Below, piece after piece: positions 53,601 through 61,782 of a stretch of 64,000 bases of DNA. The translations under genes and the position numbers were made by a program. The notes beneath the pieces were generated by a model. It ran no database searches. It was not told the origin of the DNA and saw nothing but the letters and a program-made list of their open reading frames with translations. Each line of letters opens with the position of its first letter. The first letter of the stretch is position 1. The stretch is taken from NCBI GenBank assembly GCA_039105265.1, contig JAPFFF010000040.1, positions 744,001 through 808,000 of the forward strand, given 5' to 3'. Origin of the DNA: Tritrichomonas musculus (lineage: Eukaryota > Parabasalia > Tritrichomonadida > Tritrichomonadidae).

Positions 53601-55172
53601 AGAAAAAAGAGAAGTTTCAGTGAACTCATTTGAATTAGAGAAAGACGATGAAGATGAAAAATCAGACGATTTTGTGAATAATTTTGAACTTGTGAAATCA
53701 GAAGTCTCTGTGAAACTGACTGACTCAGAGAACACCGCAGTCTTCGAGAAAGGAGACGAGCTCGAAAACGCAGTTGAAGCAGTGAAAGCATATGACAACG
53801 TGAAATCAGACGAGTCAGTAAAATGGAATGATTTTGTAAAAAGAGTCGATTCACTGAATTTTTCCGAAGAAGAAAAAAGCAGCGAATCACTAAAATGAGA
53901 AGATTTCGTGAACTCGAATGAATCAGAAAATTCAGACGAACGAGAGAAGCAGCCGCTCGGCGTCAGTGAAGGAGTGAAATCGTCCGAACTTGAGAACACA
54001 AATGACAATGAAAACGAAGATGTTTTTGTGAACGCTTCTGAATCGGTGAACATTGATGAAAGGGAGAATTTTATGGATGATGTGAAGTCATCTGATTTTG
54101 AAAAATCAGAAGATTTAGAAAATTCAGACGAACCGCTAAATTTCATTGAATTTGTAAATTCAGAAGACTTGGAGAAAACGTCAGACCAAGGCGAAGAATG
54201 ACTAAAGACAGACGACTCAGAAAATTTCACAGAACTTGAAAAGTCAGCAGAAAAAGTGAACTGACTTGAAGGGAAATCAGTGCATTTGTTCTCATTCAAA
54301 TAATAACCATCGAAGCATTGCCAACACGTCTCCTCATCCGAGCAAGCACTGCAGTGTTCGGGGCACTCAAATTCAATTGAAACCGTCGATGAACCGTCGC
54401 CTTTCAATTGAAGAGAAGACGTGATAACGTCAGTGAATGATATATTCAATATGGTGGCAAACTTTTTGAATCCAGAGGCAAAGGAAGAGCCGCTATCGGC
54501 CACATATTGAGAGACATGGTAAAAGGGTCCTTTTGGGGCCACCCCACCAAAATAACCCCCTCCGCCACCACTTGATGCAAAATTGTCATAATCTGTACCA
54601 TTTTCACCTTGACCGTTTATTCCACCTTGATTTTGGGAGGTTAAAGGTGAATCTGTTAATAGCGTGCAATAATCATCTTCAGATCCAGATGCACAATCAT
54701 ACCTGAGACCATTGTAGAAACCACCTCGTGTTCCTCGATGAGATGGGACACCTCCTGAACCGCCTGAAGCAACCATGATGCGGTTTTCTATTTTGTTTTC
54801 GTATATTCGAACATCTGTAGCACCACCACCTCCACCAGAACTACACATGCTGTTATTTATGCATTTTCCTCCGTATCCACCGCCATTATAACCACCAATT
54901 GTTTGTTGAGCTGCGCCCCCAATATTAATATAAAAAAGTGTTTCGTTTCCTGTCAAATTTAAATAACCTTGGATATGGATGCCTGATCCTCCTTCACTTG
55001 TTTCCATAGTATCTGCAAAACCAGGGCCTCCTTGAGCACCTGAACATTCGAATTTATAGTAACCAGCTTTTAATCGAAGTTTGTAAGGTTCTTTGCGAAA
55101 AGGAAAATCATGATATTTGTTTTTGATTTTGGCTTTTAGAGATGTAGCCAAATAAATCAAGATAACAAACAT
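50628..55172 (-). CDS. Type I surface protein: Gly-rich domain, Cys module, hexapeptide stalk, TM
   Basis: 1514 residues from the ATG at 55172, which opens a short signal peptide (MFVILIYLATSLKAK). Residues ~20-275 form a Gly-rich domain (YKFECSGAQGGPG, GGGGGATDVRIYENKIENRI, MVASGGSGGV) like those beside receptor ectodomains. A Cys-rich repeat follows (CPEHCSACSDEETCWQCFDG). About 180 hexapeptides of the form F[S/T]x[S/T]xx span ~300-1400, a likely rigid stalk. A TM helix (LLIGIICAVVAFLIILIVVI) and an acidic/Ser-rich tail end the protein. Layout resembles trichomonad Pmp-like surface proteins; a role in adhesion is inferred. Many Ser/Thr suggest heavy O-glycosylation. Confidence 0.85.
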   Translation of the reverse strand: MFVILIYLATSLKAKIKNKYHDFPFRKEPYKLRLKAGYYKFECSGAQGGPGFADTMETSEGGSGIHIQGYLNLTGNETLFYINIGGAAQQTIGGYNGGGYGGKCINNSMCSSGGGGGATDVRIYENKIENRIMVASGGSGGVPSHRGTRGGFYNGLRYDCASGSEDDYCTLLTDSPLTSQNQGGINGQGENGTDYDNFASSGGGGGYFGGVAPKGPFYHVSQYVADSGSSFASGFKKFATILNISFTDVITSSLQLKGDGSSTVSIEFECPEHCSACSDEETCWQCFDGYYLNENKCTDFPSSQFTFSADFSSSVKFSESSVFSHSSPWSDVFSKSSEFTNSMKFSGSSEFSKSSDFSKSDDFTSSIKFSLSSMFTDSEAFTKTSSFSLSFVFSSSDDFTPSLTPSGCFSRSSEFSDSFEFTKSSHFSDSLLFSSSEKFSESTLFTKSFHFTDSSDFTLSYAFTASTAFSSSSPFSKTAVFSESVSFTETSDFTSSKLFTKSSDFSSSSSFSNSNEFTETSLFSFSDSFSVSDSFSSSLPFSQSSAFASTLYFTNSDGFSQSSIFSLTFVFSRSYLFSESSLFTVSSSFSQSLHFSQSSLFSISDVFSETEEFSQTSGFSQTTKFSLSSLFSESFDFTISGHFTESTEFTKSSLFSETAEFSHTSGFSQTAKFSLSSLFSESVDFTKSSIFSRTSQFSMSTEFTKSIQFTETSEFTETSDFTLSSLFSKSSDFSLSSHFTKSTEFSKSSLFSETAGFSQTSSFSQTMYFSLSSSFSESFDFSRSSIFSETSDFSFSGYFSESSQFSETPEFTETSDFTSSSLFSRSSDFSLSIHFTKSTEFSESSLFSQTSLFSQSSDFSQTTMFSLSSLFSKSAEFSQSSIFSETSDFSISEIFSKSYEFTETSDFTLSSMFSMSSDFSLSKSFTKSSEFSESSLFSETSVFSLSSEFSETAGFPKSSEFSKSADFTLSSLFSKSSDFSLSHHFTKSTEFSESSLFSQTSLFSQSSDFSQTVMFSLSSMFSESVEFSQSSIFSETSDFSMSAYFTESSQFSESSEFSKTSDFSLSHHFTNSIGFSESSIFSETADLSLSSRFSESLFFSESSKFSGTFRFSLSAQFSESTGFSFSSFFTRSSDFSGSYAFTETMPFSHSSAFSLSSDFSETIEFSESSLFSESSAFSLSSEFTMSEIFTHKFTESVGFSLSNDFTLSLAFTMSNIYTRKFTESSAFSSSLGFSQSDHFTSSGQFTRTQLFSLSSEFTKTEHFTLSSDFSKSCLFSDSDDFTSSTVFSLSSDFTRSIYFTFSEDFSESIEFSQSSEFSPSSDFSRSIDFTQSNDFTSTIHFTESDDFSFSSAFSKSSIFSETENFSFSTVFTKSVEFSMSSNFSASILVTSSPHFTESSYFSVSKFFSDSVTLQSLFVLLPVPLPSASAASKERNLPLLIGIICAVVAFLIILIVVIILLVKKKCAKGSDSEEASSSSNEAAAPSQPSRYALAVNDVSVSIDHQGSDDDFSLWA
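50990..54290 (-). repeat. 18-bp coding repeat array of the stalk
   Basis: Six-codon units with Phe in the first position are repeated ~180 times, much diverged. Period breaks occur near 51520 and 51600, where four-residue units (IFTH, IYTR) replace six. Long open frames on both strands here are shadows of this periodicity. Confidence 0.85.
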
Positions 55173-55193
55173 ATAAAATTTCAAAATTTTCAA

Positions 55194-55582
55194 ATAGAAA
55201 AAGTTGTTTGACTTTTGAAAAACCTTAACGTAAAAAAAAATTATTGAAAAAGTTCTCAGAAATCGATCTCGAGTTTTAGTGTATATTTATTTATCGATAG
55301 CATAATATAAATCAATTATTGATCTCAAGAATCAGAAAATAGCAAGCCTATGATTAAAATGCATTTTTTTATATTCATAATTTTATTTGCAGATTCGAAG
55401 CATTGTATAAACCAAGTGGGACTATTGTGATGTAATGATATATTTAGTTTTTGAAAATTAAAAGGTATTTTCTTTTAAAAGAAAAAAAAAAAAAAGATAT
55501 TTTTAATCCGCTATAGTAAAAGGACAAAAAGCAGGCTCATTCGATAGTGTATTTAGTGTACTCCTGAATATTATATTAAAAG
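55194..55582. other. Intergenic region with a TAGGCTTG-family relic
   Basis: 55260-55349 (AATCGATCTCGAGTTTTAGT ... AGAAAATAGCAAGCCTA) matches the right ~95 bp of the element at 40182-40659. Its left end is absent. Confidence 0.6.
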
Positions 55583-56773
55583 TAGACATTTACGCCAAGC
55601 AAAAATACGCCAAAAAAATTTAATCTTTGGCGTATTTTTTGTCCAGAGGAGTATGAAATGTTATATAAAAAAATTCATGTTCTAAAAAAGAATCTCAAAA
55701 TTTTTATTTAGCATAGAAATATGAAGTATTTGATTAAAATAGATATTCTACTGATATAAATATATTGATATTAATCGTTTTTTAAAAAGAAGTTAATAAT
55801 TTTAATATGATATTTTTATGAATATTTAATAATCTTGGCATGATTTTGCTACTATTTGTTTCAATAAATAGATTTAAGTACTTAATTATGGGAACATTTG
55901 AGTTTATCAGTTATTTAAAACAAAACTAAATAAATAATAACAATAATTTTAAGAATTTGAGGCTTTATAAAGATAATTATGCATATTTAATGTAATTAAA
56001 TGCATTTTATTGAATTTAACAAAGCACATTTATAAGCCAAATATTATAATATTAAAAGTGATAAAAAAGTATCTATTTTCATTTTTAAACAATGAAAATT
56101 ATAGTGTATGTTGGTCAAAATATTTGTATTATAATGAATTTTAGTGATATATGGGATTGAGTTTTCCTAATATATGATGTTTGAAAAAATTCCAGAAAAG
56201 CACTCATGCATGGTAAGAAACTGTCACATGAATGTCATATATGTATTCTTTCTCGTTTTTCCTCTTTAAAAAAATGTATTTCATTGTTATATTTAATTGG
56301 CGTATTTTTTGGCGTATTCATACGCCAAAAAAAAATTCTGAAGAATTGAGAGAAAAGTTCTCAAATTTTGAATTGGGCGTATTTTTTGGCGTAAAAATAC
56401 GCCAAAAGCATTTTTTCCTTACCATTTCGAAATATCAAAATTTTTATGGCGGATACCTCTTGGCAACAGAATTTCCCATCTGTATATATGTTTATGGCTG
56501 ATAATACGTAAAATTGAAAATCTGTGTTTTTTATATAAAAGATTTTTTGATGTTTTTTTATATGGTGAAATTTAATAAAAATTGACCTTAAAAATTTTAA
56601 AATAAAAAATGATGATTATTTAAGAAAATTAGTATTTGTTATTTATTTTACAGTAAAGAAAACATACTTATTTTACAAAATCTCTTAATTTTGATAGAAA
56701 TTAATAACGTTCTTTTTTGGCGTATTAGGCTCTGGCGTGTATTTGATGAAATTTGCCTTGGCGTAAATGTCTA
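55583..56773. mobile_element. 1.2-kb non-autonomous element with TACGCCAAA motifs, 8-bp duplication
   Basis: Inverted ends TAGACATTTACGCCAAG / CTTGGCGTAAATGTCTA. They are flanked by a perfect 8-bp duplication ATTAAAAG (55575-55582; 56774-56781). TACGCCAAA or its complement TTGGCGTA recurs at both ends and as back-to-back pairs near 56300 and 56380. The 8-bp duplication and TAG start fit hAT. No transposase is encoded; the frames inside are too short. Confidence 0.88.
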
Positions 56774-56796
56774 ATTAAAAGTAGTCCACTTCTTAA

Positions 56797-57127
56797 GGGA
56801 CCACTATCATATTTTTTTTGTAAACATTTCAATATTGAGAAAACTCATAGAAAAGAAAATTCAATAGTTGTTATCTTGGAAAAAGTTTAAAACTTTAAAA
56901 TTTCACCATTCCGATCATTTTTGTAGATTTTTTACTCCTTTCAACTTTTAAATTTTTATTGAAAAAAGGGAATAGGCTTAAAAGAAGAATAGAAATAAAT
57001 GATATGTAATTTATATAATTTATATATACCAAAATATAGCAAAAATACTCAAGAAATAATTTTTTTTAAGTCAATTAATTTTGTGATAACTCATAGAATT
57101 TTTAACATAGAATTTGATAGTGGTCCC
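56797..57127. mobile_element. 331-bp MITE with TTAA duplication (piggyBac-like)
   Basis: Ends GGGACCACTATCA / TGATAGTGGTCCC, flanked on both sides by TTAA (56793-56796; 57128-57131). TTAA duplication with GGG-starting ends is the mark of piggyBac-type transposition. Non-coding interior. It ends 94 bp before the ATG of the next gene. Confidence 0.8.
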
Positions 57128-57221
57128 TTAAATTATTTGAAGGGAAAAAAGTTGCTTAAAAAAATTGAGAAAGAAAGTCAAATTTTTCAATATCTTTCAA
57201 AATATTTTAATTGGTTTTCAA

Positions 57222-57551
57222 ATGGATGTGTTAATCAATACTTTTGGAAAAGTATTCAAAGCACTTATTCAAGTATTATATCAAACAAATGAGGAATCAA
57301 CAATCGATTCTCTTAAAGAAATGAGTCTAGAAGTTGATGTCAGAGTGTTTAGAAGTTATGAATTTGCAATTTTAATTACTGTCACAGTTCTTATTGGAAT
57401 TCTCCTTGGTTGCATTTTTGGGTGTTTTATGTGCTGCTGCTCTTGTTGCTGCTGCCCTGTTTATCAAGAAGAGTTATATGGCAGCTTGTCAAGTAACTCT
57501 GTGAATTCATTATCAAATAAGCAAGATGCACAATATACTTATTATGGTTAA
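57222..57551 (+). CDS. Small membrane protein with a Cys cluster
   Basis: 109 residues from the ATG at 57222. An N-terminal ~45-residue segment of hydrophobic/charged pattern is followed by one TM helix (FAILITVTVLIGILLGCIFG), then CFMCCCSCCCC, with ten Cys in fourteen residues, and a 30-residue polar tail (SSNSVNSLSNKQ). Membrane-adjacent Cys clusters are usually palmitoylated. No family recognised. TTTTCAA just before the ATG is Inr-like. The MITE at 56797-57127 lies immediately upstream and may contribute to its promoter. Confidence 0.6.
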   Translation: MDVLINTFGKVFKALIQVLYQTNEESTIDSLKEMSLEVDVRVFRSYEFAILITVTVLIGILLGCIFGCFMCCCSCCCCPVYQEELYGSLSSNSVNSLSNKQDAQYTYYG

Positions 57552-57880
57552 TCTATAAATTATATTTAAAAAGCACTTTTAATATATTAATCTTCAGATA
57601 AAGTAGTTATATATTTGCCACGATTTTTGCACTTCGTTCAAAAACCGCGTCAAATATTTCCCATCCGTGACCCCAGCCCCGCTATGTCAGGTATGATCCC
57701 CCACTCCCATTAATGATCTTCCACTGGGCTTGCTCTCAGGATTCCTCTCAACGCTCTGCTAGGAAGGAGGTCCCGTATCGTTAACATCAAAAAAGATATA
57801 GAAAAAGTTGTTAATTGTGTGGTTTACTTAAAACCTAGTATGAGAGTATTTATTAAACGTCCTCTCAATAAACGTCCTTT
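57552..57880. other. GC-rich island at the probable left border of the Maverick
   Basis: 57650-57785 is far richer in G+C than its surroundings (GACCCCAGCCCCGCTATG ... GAAGGAGGTCCCGTATCG) and has no frame. It lies between a host gene and the first Maverick gene, so it may be part of a terminal inverted repeat; the partner end would be beyond the window. Confidence 0.4.
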
Positions 57881-58342
57881 TTATGGCTTCCAATCAGGAT
57901 CTTTTTTGTCGTCGTCTTTTTCTTCTTCTTTCTTTTCCTCTTCTTCAAATTCGTCAGATGTTAAAACCCATTCAATATATGGTTCTTTAGGTACTTCAGG
58001 GAATTTATTGGTTTCAAAACGATCGTGATCGACTTCTCTTTGAATGAAAGACTTTGTTGCTTCATATTCAGCACGATCGGTGACAACTTTATCCATTTTG
58101 AGGACAATTTTATGTACATTGGTATCAAAATCAAGTGAAAAATTGAGGTCTTTGCATTGATTTTTGAATGATTGGTACATATAATATATGGCGATTCCTC
58201 TTTTGATTCGATCTTTTTCGACTTGATTATAGAAATAGCTTGTAACTGAGATATTAGGATTTGGCCTTTCTTGCTCTTTTTGCTTTTCTTGCTCTTTTTG
58301 CTTTTCTTGCTCTTGTTCGGGTACCTGTTGCTGGGACGACAT
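57881..58342 (-). CDS. Maverick-associated hypothetical protein 1
   Basis: 153 residues (MSSQQQVPEQEQ...). It starts with a Gln/Glu/Lys-rich repeat (EKQKEQ twice), has a ~100-residue core without known match (YFYNQVEKDRIKRGIAIYYM) and ends very acidic (FEEEEKKEEEKDDD). Divergent from the next gene with 132 bp between the ATGs. Function unknown. Confidence 0.65.
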   Translation of the reverse strand: MSSQQQVPEQEQEKQKEQEKQKEQERPNPNISVTSYFYNQVEKDRIKRGIAIYYMYQSFKNQCKDLNFSLDFDTNVHKIVLKMDKVVTDRAEYEATKSFIQREVDHDRFETNKFPEVPKEPYIEWVLTSDEFEEEEKKEEEKDDDKKDPDWKP

Positions 58343-58474
58343 GAGAAAAAATGAGGTGATGAGGTGAGCTCGAAAAATCATATTTTTAGCGAGGGACCTA
58401 ACGGGTTTTCGGGGTGGAGACCGTTTACCAAAAATCTAATTTTTTCTCGTCGCCTCATCACATCACTTTTTAGC
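58343..58474. promoter_or_regulatory. Divergent Maverick promoter, type I (copy 1)
   Basis: Contains ACCGTTTACCAAAAATCT, TTTTTTCTCGT and CCTCATCACATCACTTTTT before the right-hand ATG, and an inverted CACCTCATCACCTCATTTTT before the left-hand ATG. The same order recurs at 61028-61115. Confidence 0.75.
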
Positions 58475-60514
58475 ATGTCTAACAGCGACAACAGCAACAG
58501 CAACAACAACAACAGCAACACTCAGCAAAAGAAACCTGAAGTTGAAGAAATAACAAAAATGCAATACCTGCACGAAATTGCAAAAGCCGAAGCAGAAGCT
58601 AAAGAAGAAGAAAAAGAAATTGATTTGACTCATATAAAATTTCACCCATACAATCATTTACCAGCAAAACTCTACCACAAACAAATACAAGAATTTCAAG
58701 AAAAAGGGATAAAAACACCAAAAGAGCAACTCAACTGGCTAAATGCAAATAAGTTATGGAATTCTTTAGATCAAGATCAAAAGTGTCTCCTTGCCGCACA
58801 TTTATTAGGAGACGAATTATTTGCAGAAGGCGATAAACAAGCATTACATTTGTTCATCGATGACGATAAACCAAATGATGACACAATTACAATTCAGTGC
58901 GCTACTTGGTGGGATGATTTGGAAAAAAAATTAGCAGATCTCAAAAAGCCAAAAATGGCAAAACACATCCAAAAGAAATTCGATTACAGACAAAATAATA
59001 GAGATGGCTTGCCATTCGATGTAATAAAGTTTTCATTGTATCAATATTTAGACCAATATCGTTCAGAGTACACAAACAATAAAGCACTTTTAGGGGAATT
59101 AACACCAGAAGATCCAAAAAATATTGATGAAATGAATGAAATCATTGAAGCAGACCATCCAGAATTATCAAAAGAGCAACAAAACGCAATTTCAGAATTA
59201 ACAATTGCGTATAGAAAAATTTATCCTTTGTCAACATTCGCTGATGCATATGCACATGCACGTGAAAGAATTGTTACAGTTATGGAAGAGCACAAATACC
59301 TCGAACATGTCCCACCTTTGATTGAATTGCTCACGGAAGAAGAAAATGTAAAATATGCACAAAAAATGGAAGAAGAGCGTCAGGAAGAAGAAAATGCAAA
59401 AGAGTATCTCATTTCATCAACAGCAGACATATTACAAAGAATAAATCCAGGAATGTCAAGAGACGAGGCAATGGCCGATGCAGATAGCAGATTGTTTAAC
59501 AAAATGTATGACGGTAAAAAGACAGCAAGAGAAATCTTCTCAAAGGATTTATTGAGCAGTGAAGAATTGAAAAAATGGGAATCAGCAACCAAGGAAATTA
59601 AATCAATTATAGAAATCCAAGAAGATTCTGATGATGATGTTGATAAAGATGTTGACGAAGTTCTCGAAATCTTAAACAAATTGCCTCAAAAAGATGAAAA
59701 GGATCAACCAAAATCTGAAAAAGATGAAAAGGATCAACCAAAACCTGAAAAAGATGAAAAGGATCTCACCGCACCTGAAAAAGATAACGAAGACGAAAGC
59801 GAAAAAAATCTCATCTTTACCACCAGCAGAAAATTTCAAAAACTATATCTCGAAAAGACCAATCAAGAAATTAATGATGAAGTTCAAAAAAGATTGAATG
59901 CCAAAATGAAAGGAAATCGAAAAGCATCAAGAATTTTCCCTGATGAGTTACTCAATGATGATGAAAAAGAAAGATGGTCAACAATTGAAGACAACTATAC
60001 TCATCAATTCGATGAAAAAATTTCCAAAGAAGTAACTACAAATGTCCTTTTTGATTTACAGACGGAGAACGACTCACTAGTATTGCCACCACCAGGAATG
60101 AGCAAAGAAGACTGGGCAAGAATGAATGCCGATCCTAACAAATTAAAAGCAGATATTTATAAAAAATTACAAGACCTCCCACCACCACCACAACTTCCAC
60201 CTCCACCAGAAAATTGGCAAGTCTTACCTCAAACTCACATATGGGGAAATATACAAGAATTCACATCCGATCAAAAATCTCAAAAAGAAAATCAGCTAAG
60301 AAATGAATTGATCGAATTCTTCAAAAAGCGATACAATGGGGACGAGAATTTGGCAAATGAAGTCGTTCACGCAAGAATTGCTGAATTTCAAAAGAAAACA
60401 CCAAACGTATCCTGGTTCAAATTCCACATTGACAATTTCCTCACCGCAGTTGAACGTCAAGATCTACACACTGAACCAGTTCCACCTAACGTTCAAGAAG
60501 TTGACGAAAAATAA
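58475..60514 (+). CDS. Maverick-associated hypothetical protein 2 (large)
   Basis: 679 residues from the ATG just after the shared promoter (MSNSDNSNSNNNN). Mostly helical and charged. Two similar ~120-residue blocks, roughly 310-380 and 480-550, share text such as D..ARLFNKMYDGKKTAREIF and QKRLNAKMKGNRKASRIFPD followed by an ELKKWE/EKERWS helix, so an internal duplication is likely. Between them is KDEKDQPK repeated. Near the C-terminus a proline-rich segment (LPPPPQLPPPPENW). No known domain; a structural or host-interaction role is possible. An upstream in-frame start exists but lies in the promoter. Confidence 0.65.
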   Translation: MSNSDNSNSNNNNSNTQQKKPEVEEITKMQYLHEIAKAEAEAKEEEKEIDLTHIKFHPYNHLPAKLYHKQIQEFQEKGIKTPKEQLNWLNANKLWNSLDQDQKCLLAAHLLGDELFAEGDKQALHLFIDDDKPNDDTITIQCATWWDDLEKKLADLKKPKMAKHIQKKFDYRQNNRDGLPFDVIKFSLYQYLDQYRSEYTNNKALLGELTPEDPKNIDEMNEIIEADHPELSKEQQNAISELTIAYRKIYPLSTFADAYAHARERIVTVMEEHKYLEHVPPLIELLTEEENVKYAQKMEEERQEEENAKEYLISSTADILQRINPGMSRDEAMADADSRLFNKMYDGKKTAREIFSKDLLSSEELKKWESATKEIKSIIEIQEDSDDDVDKDVDEVLEILNKLPQKDEKDQPKSEKDEKDQPKPEKDEKDLTAPEKDNEDESEKNLIFTTSRKFQKLYLEKTNQEINDEVQKRLNAKMKGNRKASRIFPDELLNDDEKERWSTIEDNYTHQFDEKISKEVTTNVLFDLQTENDSLVLPPPGMSKEDWARMNADPNKLKADIYKKLQDLPPPPQLPPPPENWQVLPQTHIWGNIQEFTSDQKSQKENQLRNELIEFFKKRYNGDENLANEVVHARIAEFQKKTPNVSWFKFHIDNFLTAVERQDLHTEPVPPNVQEVDEK

Positions 60515-60607
60515 AAATTCCGATTATTGAGAGGTCGGTATAAAAATTACTCTCAACAAGATTTAGGTTTCTAATAAACCTTTAATTTAAAAAATTAACT
60601 TTTTTAT
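60515..60607. other. Short convergent spacer
   Basis: 93 bp between two converging Maverick genes. AT-rich, nothing else recognised. Confidence 0.4.
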
Positions 60608-61027
60608 TTATTTATCTTCTTTTGCTTTTTCTTTTGCTATTTCTTTTGCTTTTTCTTTTGCTATTTCTTTTGCTTTTTCTTTTGATATTGGAACATAATA
60701 TCCTTGATCGTAACCAATCATCATTCCGGGTGACAAAAATTGTTGAATGAATTCGATATGAGTATCAAACCATTTAATCAAACAATCTTTTTTCCGTTGT
60801 TCTTCACGTGAGAAACCAGGGATGATGATTTTTAAGTTATGTTGCATTAATTGTCTCATAACATGAGCAACAGAAAGCAATTTTTCCATTGAAACATTTT
60901 CACCATATCTCTTTTTGAGTACTTTCCAAGCTTCTGTCTTTTTAATATTTTTCATGTCTTTTGCAGACATAGCTGGTATATCATCTTTAATTTCAAATTG
61001 TTCAGGTACACTTTGTTTGTCCGACAT
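60608..61027 (-). CDS. Maverick-associated hypothetical protein 3
   Basis: 139 residues (MSDKQSVPEQFEIKDD). A ~90-residue helical core (VAHVMRQLMQHNLKIIIPGF) is followed by a Lys/Glu/Ala tail of near-perfect repeats (KEKAKEIA three times). Divergent from the next gene across a shared promoter. Function unknown. Confidence 0.65.
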   Translation of the reverse strand: MSDKQSVPEQFEIKDDIPAMSAKDMKNIKKTEAWKVLKKRYGENVSMEKLLSVAHVMRQLMQHNLKIIIPGFSREEQRKKDCLIKWFDTHIEFIQQFLSPGMMIGYDQGYYVPISKEKAKEIAKEKAKEIAKEKAKEDK

Positions 61028-61115
61028 TTATAAAAATGAACTTTTTCACTAGGCGACCGTTAACCAAAAAATCTTATTTTTTCTCGTGAGGTCATCACAT
61101 CATTTTTATACAAGC
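61028..61115. promoter_or_regulatory. Divergent Maverick promoter, type I (copy 2)
   Basis: ACCGTTAACCAAAAAATCT, TTTTTTCTCGT and GTCATCACATCATTTTTAT mirror the promoter at 58343-58474. TCATTTTTAT is the Inr-like element also found before host genes. Confidence 0.75.
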
Positions 61116-61394
61116 ATGGAAGCCCGTACGATCCAACACTTACTCGAAGTTGTCGAAGCTCTTGATAGTGTTCATGAATGGAGAACTATTTCTGATGATC
61201 TTGATCAAAGAGAAAAAATGGCATATATGCTCCAAGAAGCTGCAACCAATATGAATCACATCGATGATGTTCGTGTGATAATGAATGATGGAGATAGCTC
61301 AAATGAAGAAAAAGCTAACGAACTTGAATGCTTCTTCATTGAAGAATTAAAGGCAGGTTTGAAAAATCTCAAACGCTGGAACGAAAGGAAATAA
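61116..61394 (+). CDS. Maverick-associated hypothetical protein 4
   Basis: 92 residues (MEARTIQHLLEVVEALDSVH), acidic and predicted all-helical. Start fixed by the Inr-like element six bases upstream. Function unknown. Confidence 0.6.
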   Translation: MEARTIQHLLEVVEALDSVHEWRTISDDLDQREKMAYMLQEAATNMNHIDDVRVIMNDGDSSNEEKANELECFFIEELKAGLKNLKRWNERK

Positions 61395-61420
61395 TTAATT
61401 AAATAAACAATTCAATTTAC

Positions 61421-61782
61421 TGCATTTTTTGACACTCTTTTTATTTTTTGCATTTTTTGACAATTCATTTTTAAGATTTCTAATTGTGATATTTGAATTC
61501 TACGTCCTTGAAAACCTTAAAAATATTAAAATCTTTGAAAAAGGTCCATTATTTTCCAAGATATATGTATTTCAAATTTTAAAAAATTCAATGGATGAAA
61601 AATTGAATATGGGGGTAAACAATTTGTCTCAAAAATATCTTGATAATTATTGAACCTTTTAGGAATATTTTAATAAATATAATCTTTATTATTAAAAATA
61701 TAAATAATATTATAATATAAAGGGAAAATTTTAAAATGCATAATCTGACACCCCTTTTATTTTTATTGCATTTTCTGACAAT
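61421..61782. repeat. Direct repeat pair flanking a non-coding spacer
   Basis: TTGACACTCTTTTTATTTTT then TGCATTTTTTGACAATTCA (~61427-61468) is repeated as CTGACACCCCTTTTATTTTT then ATTGCATTTTCTGACAATTC (~61744-61785). The ~280 bp between is AT-rich with no supported gene. The TGACAC...CTTTTATTTTT part also resembles the type II promoter at 63189. Confidence 0.65.

Noticed and set aside
50737-54201. Several long open frames on both strands inside the surface-protein gene
   Set aside because: They follow from the 18-bp periodicity of the stalk repeats; only the frame with signal peptide, Cys module and TM makes biological sense.
56232-56501. 89-residue open frame with TACGCC-coded residues
   Set aside because: It lies inside the hAT-like non-autonomous element and has no protein-like conservation.
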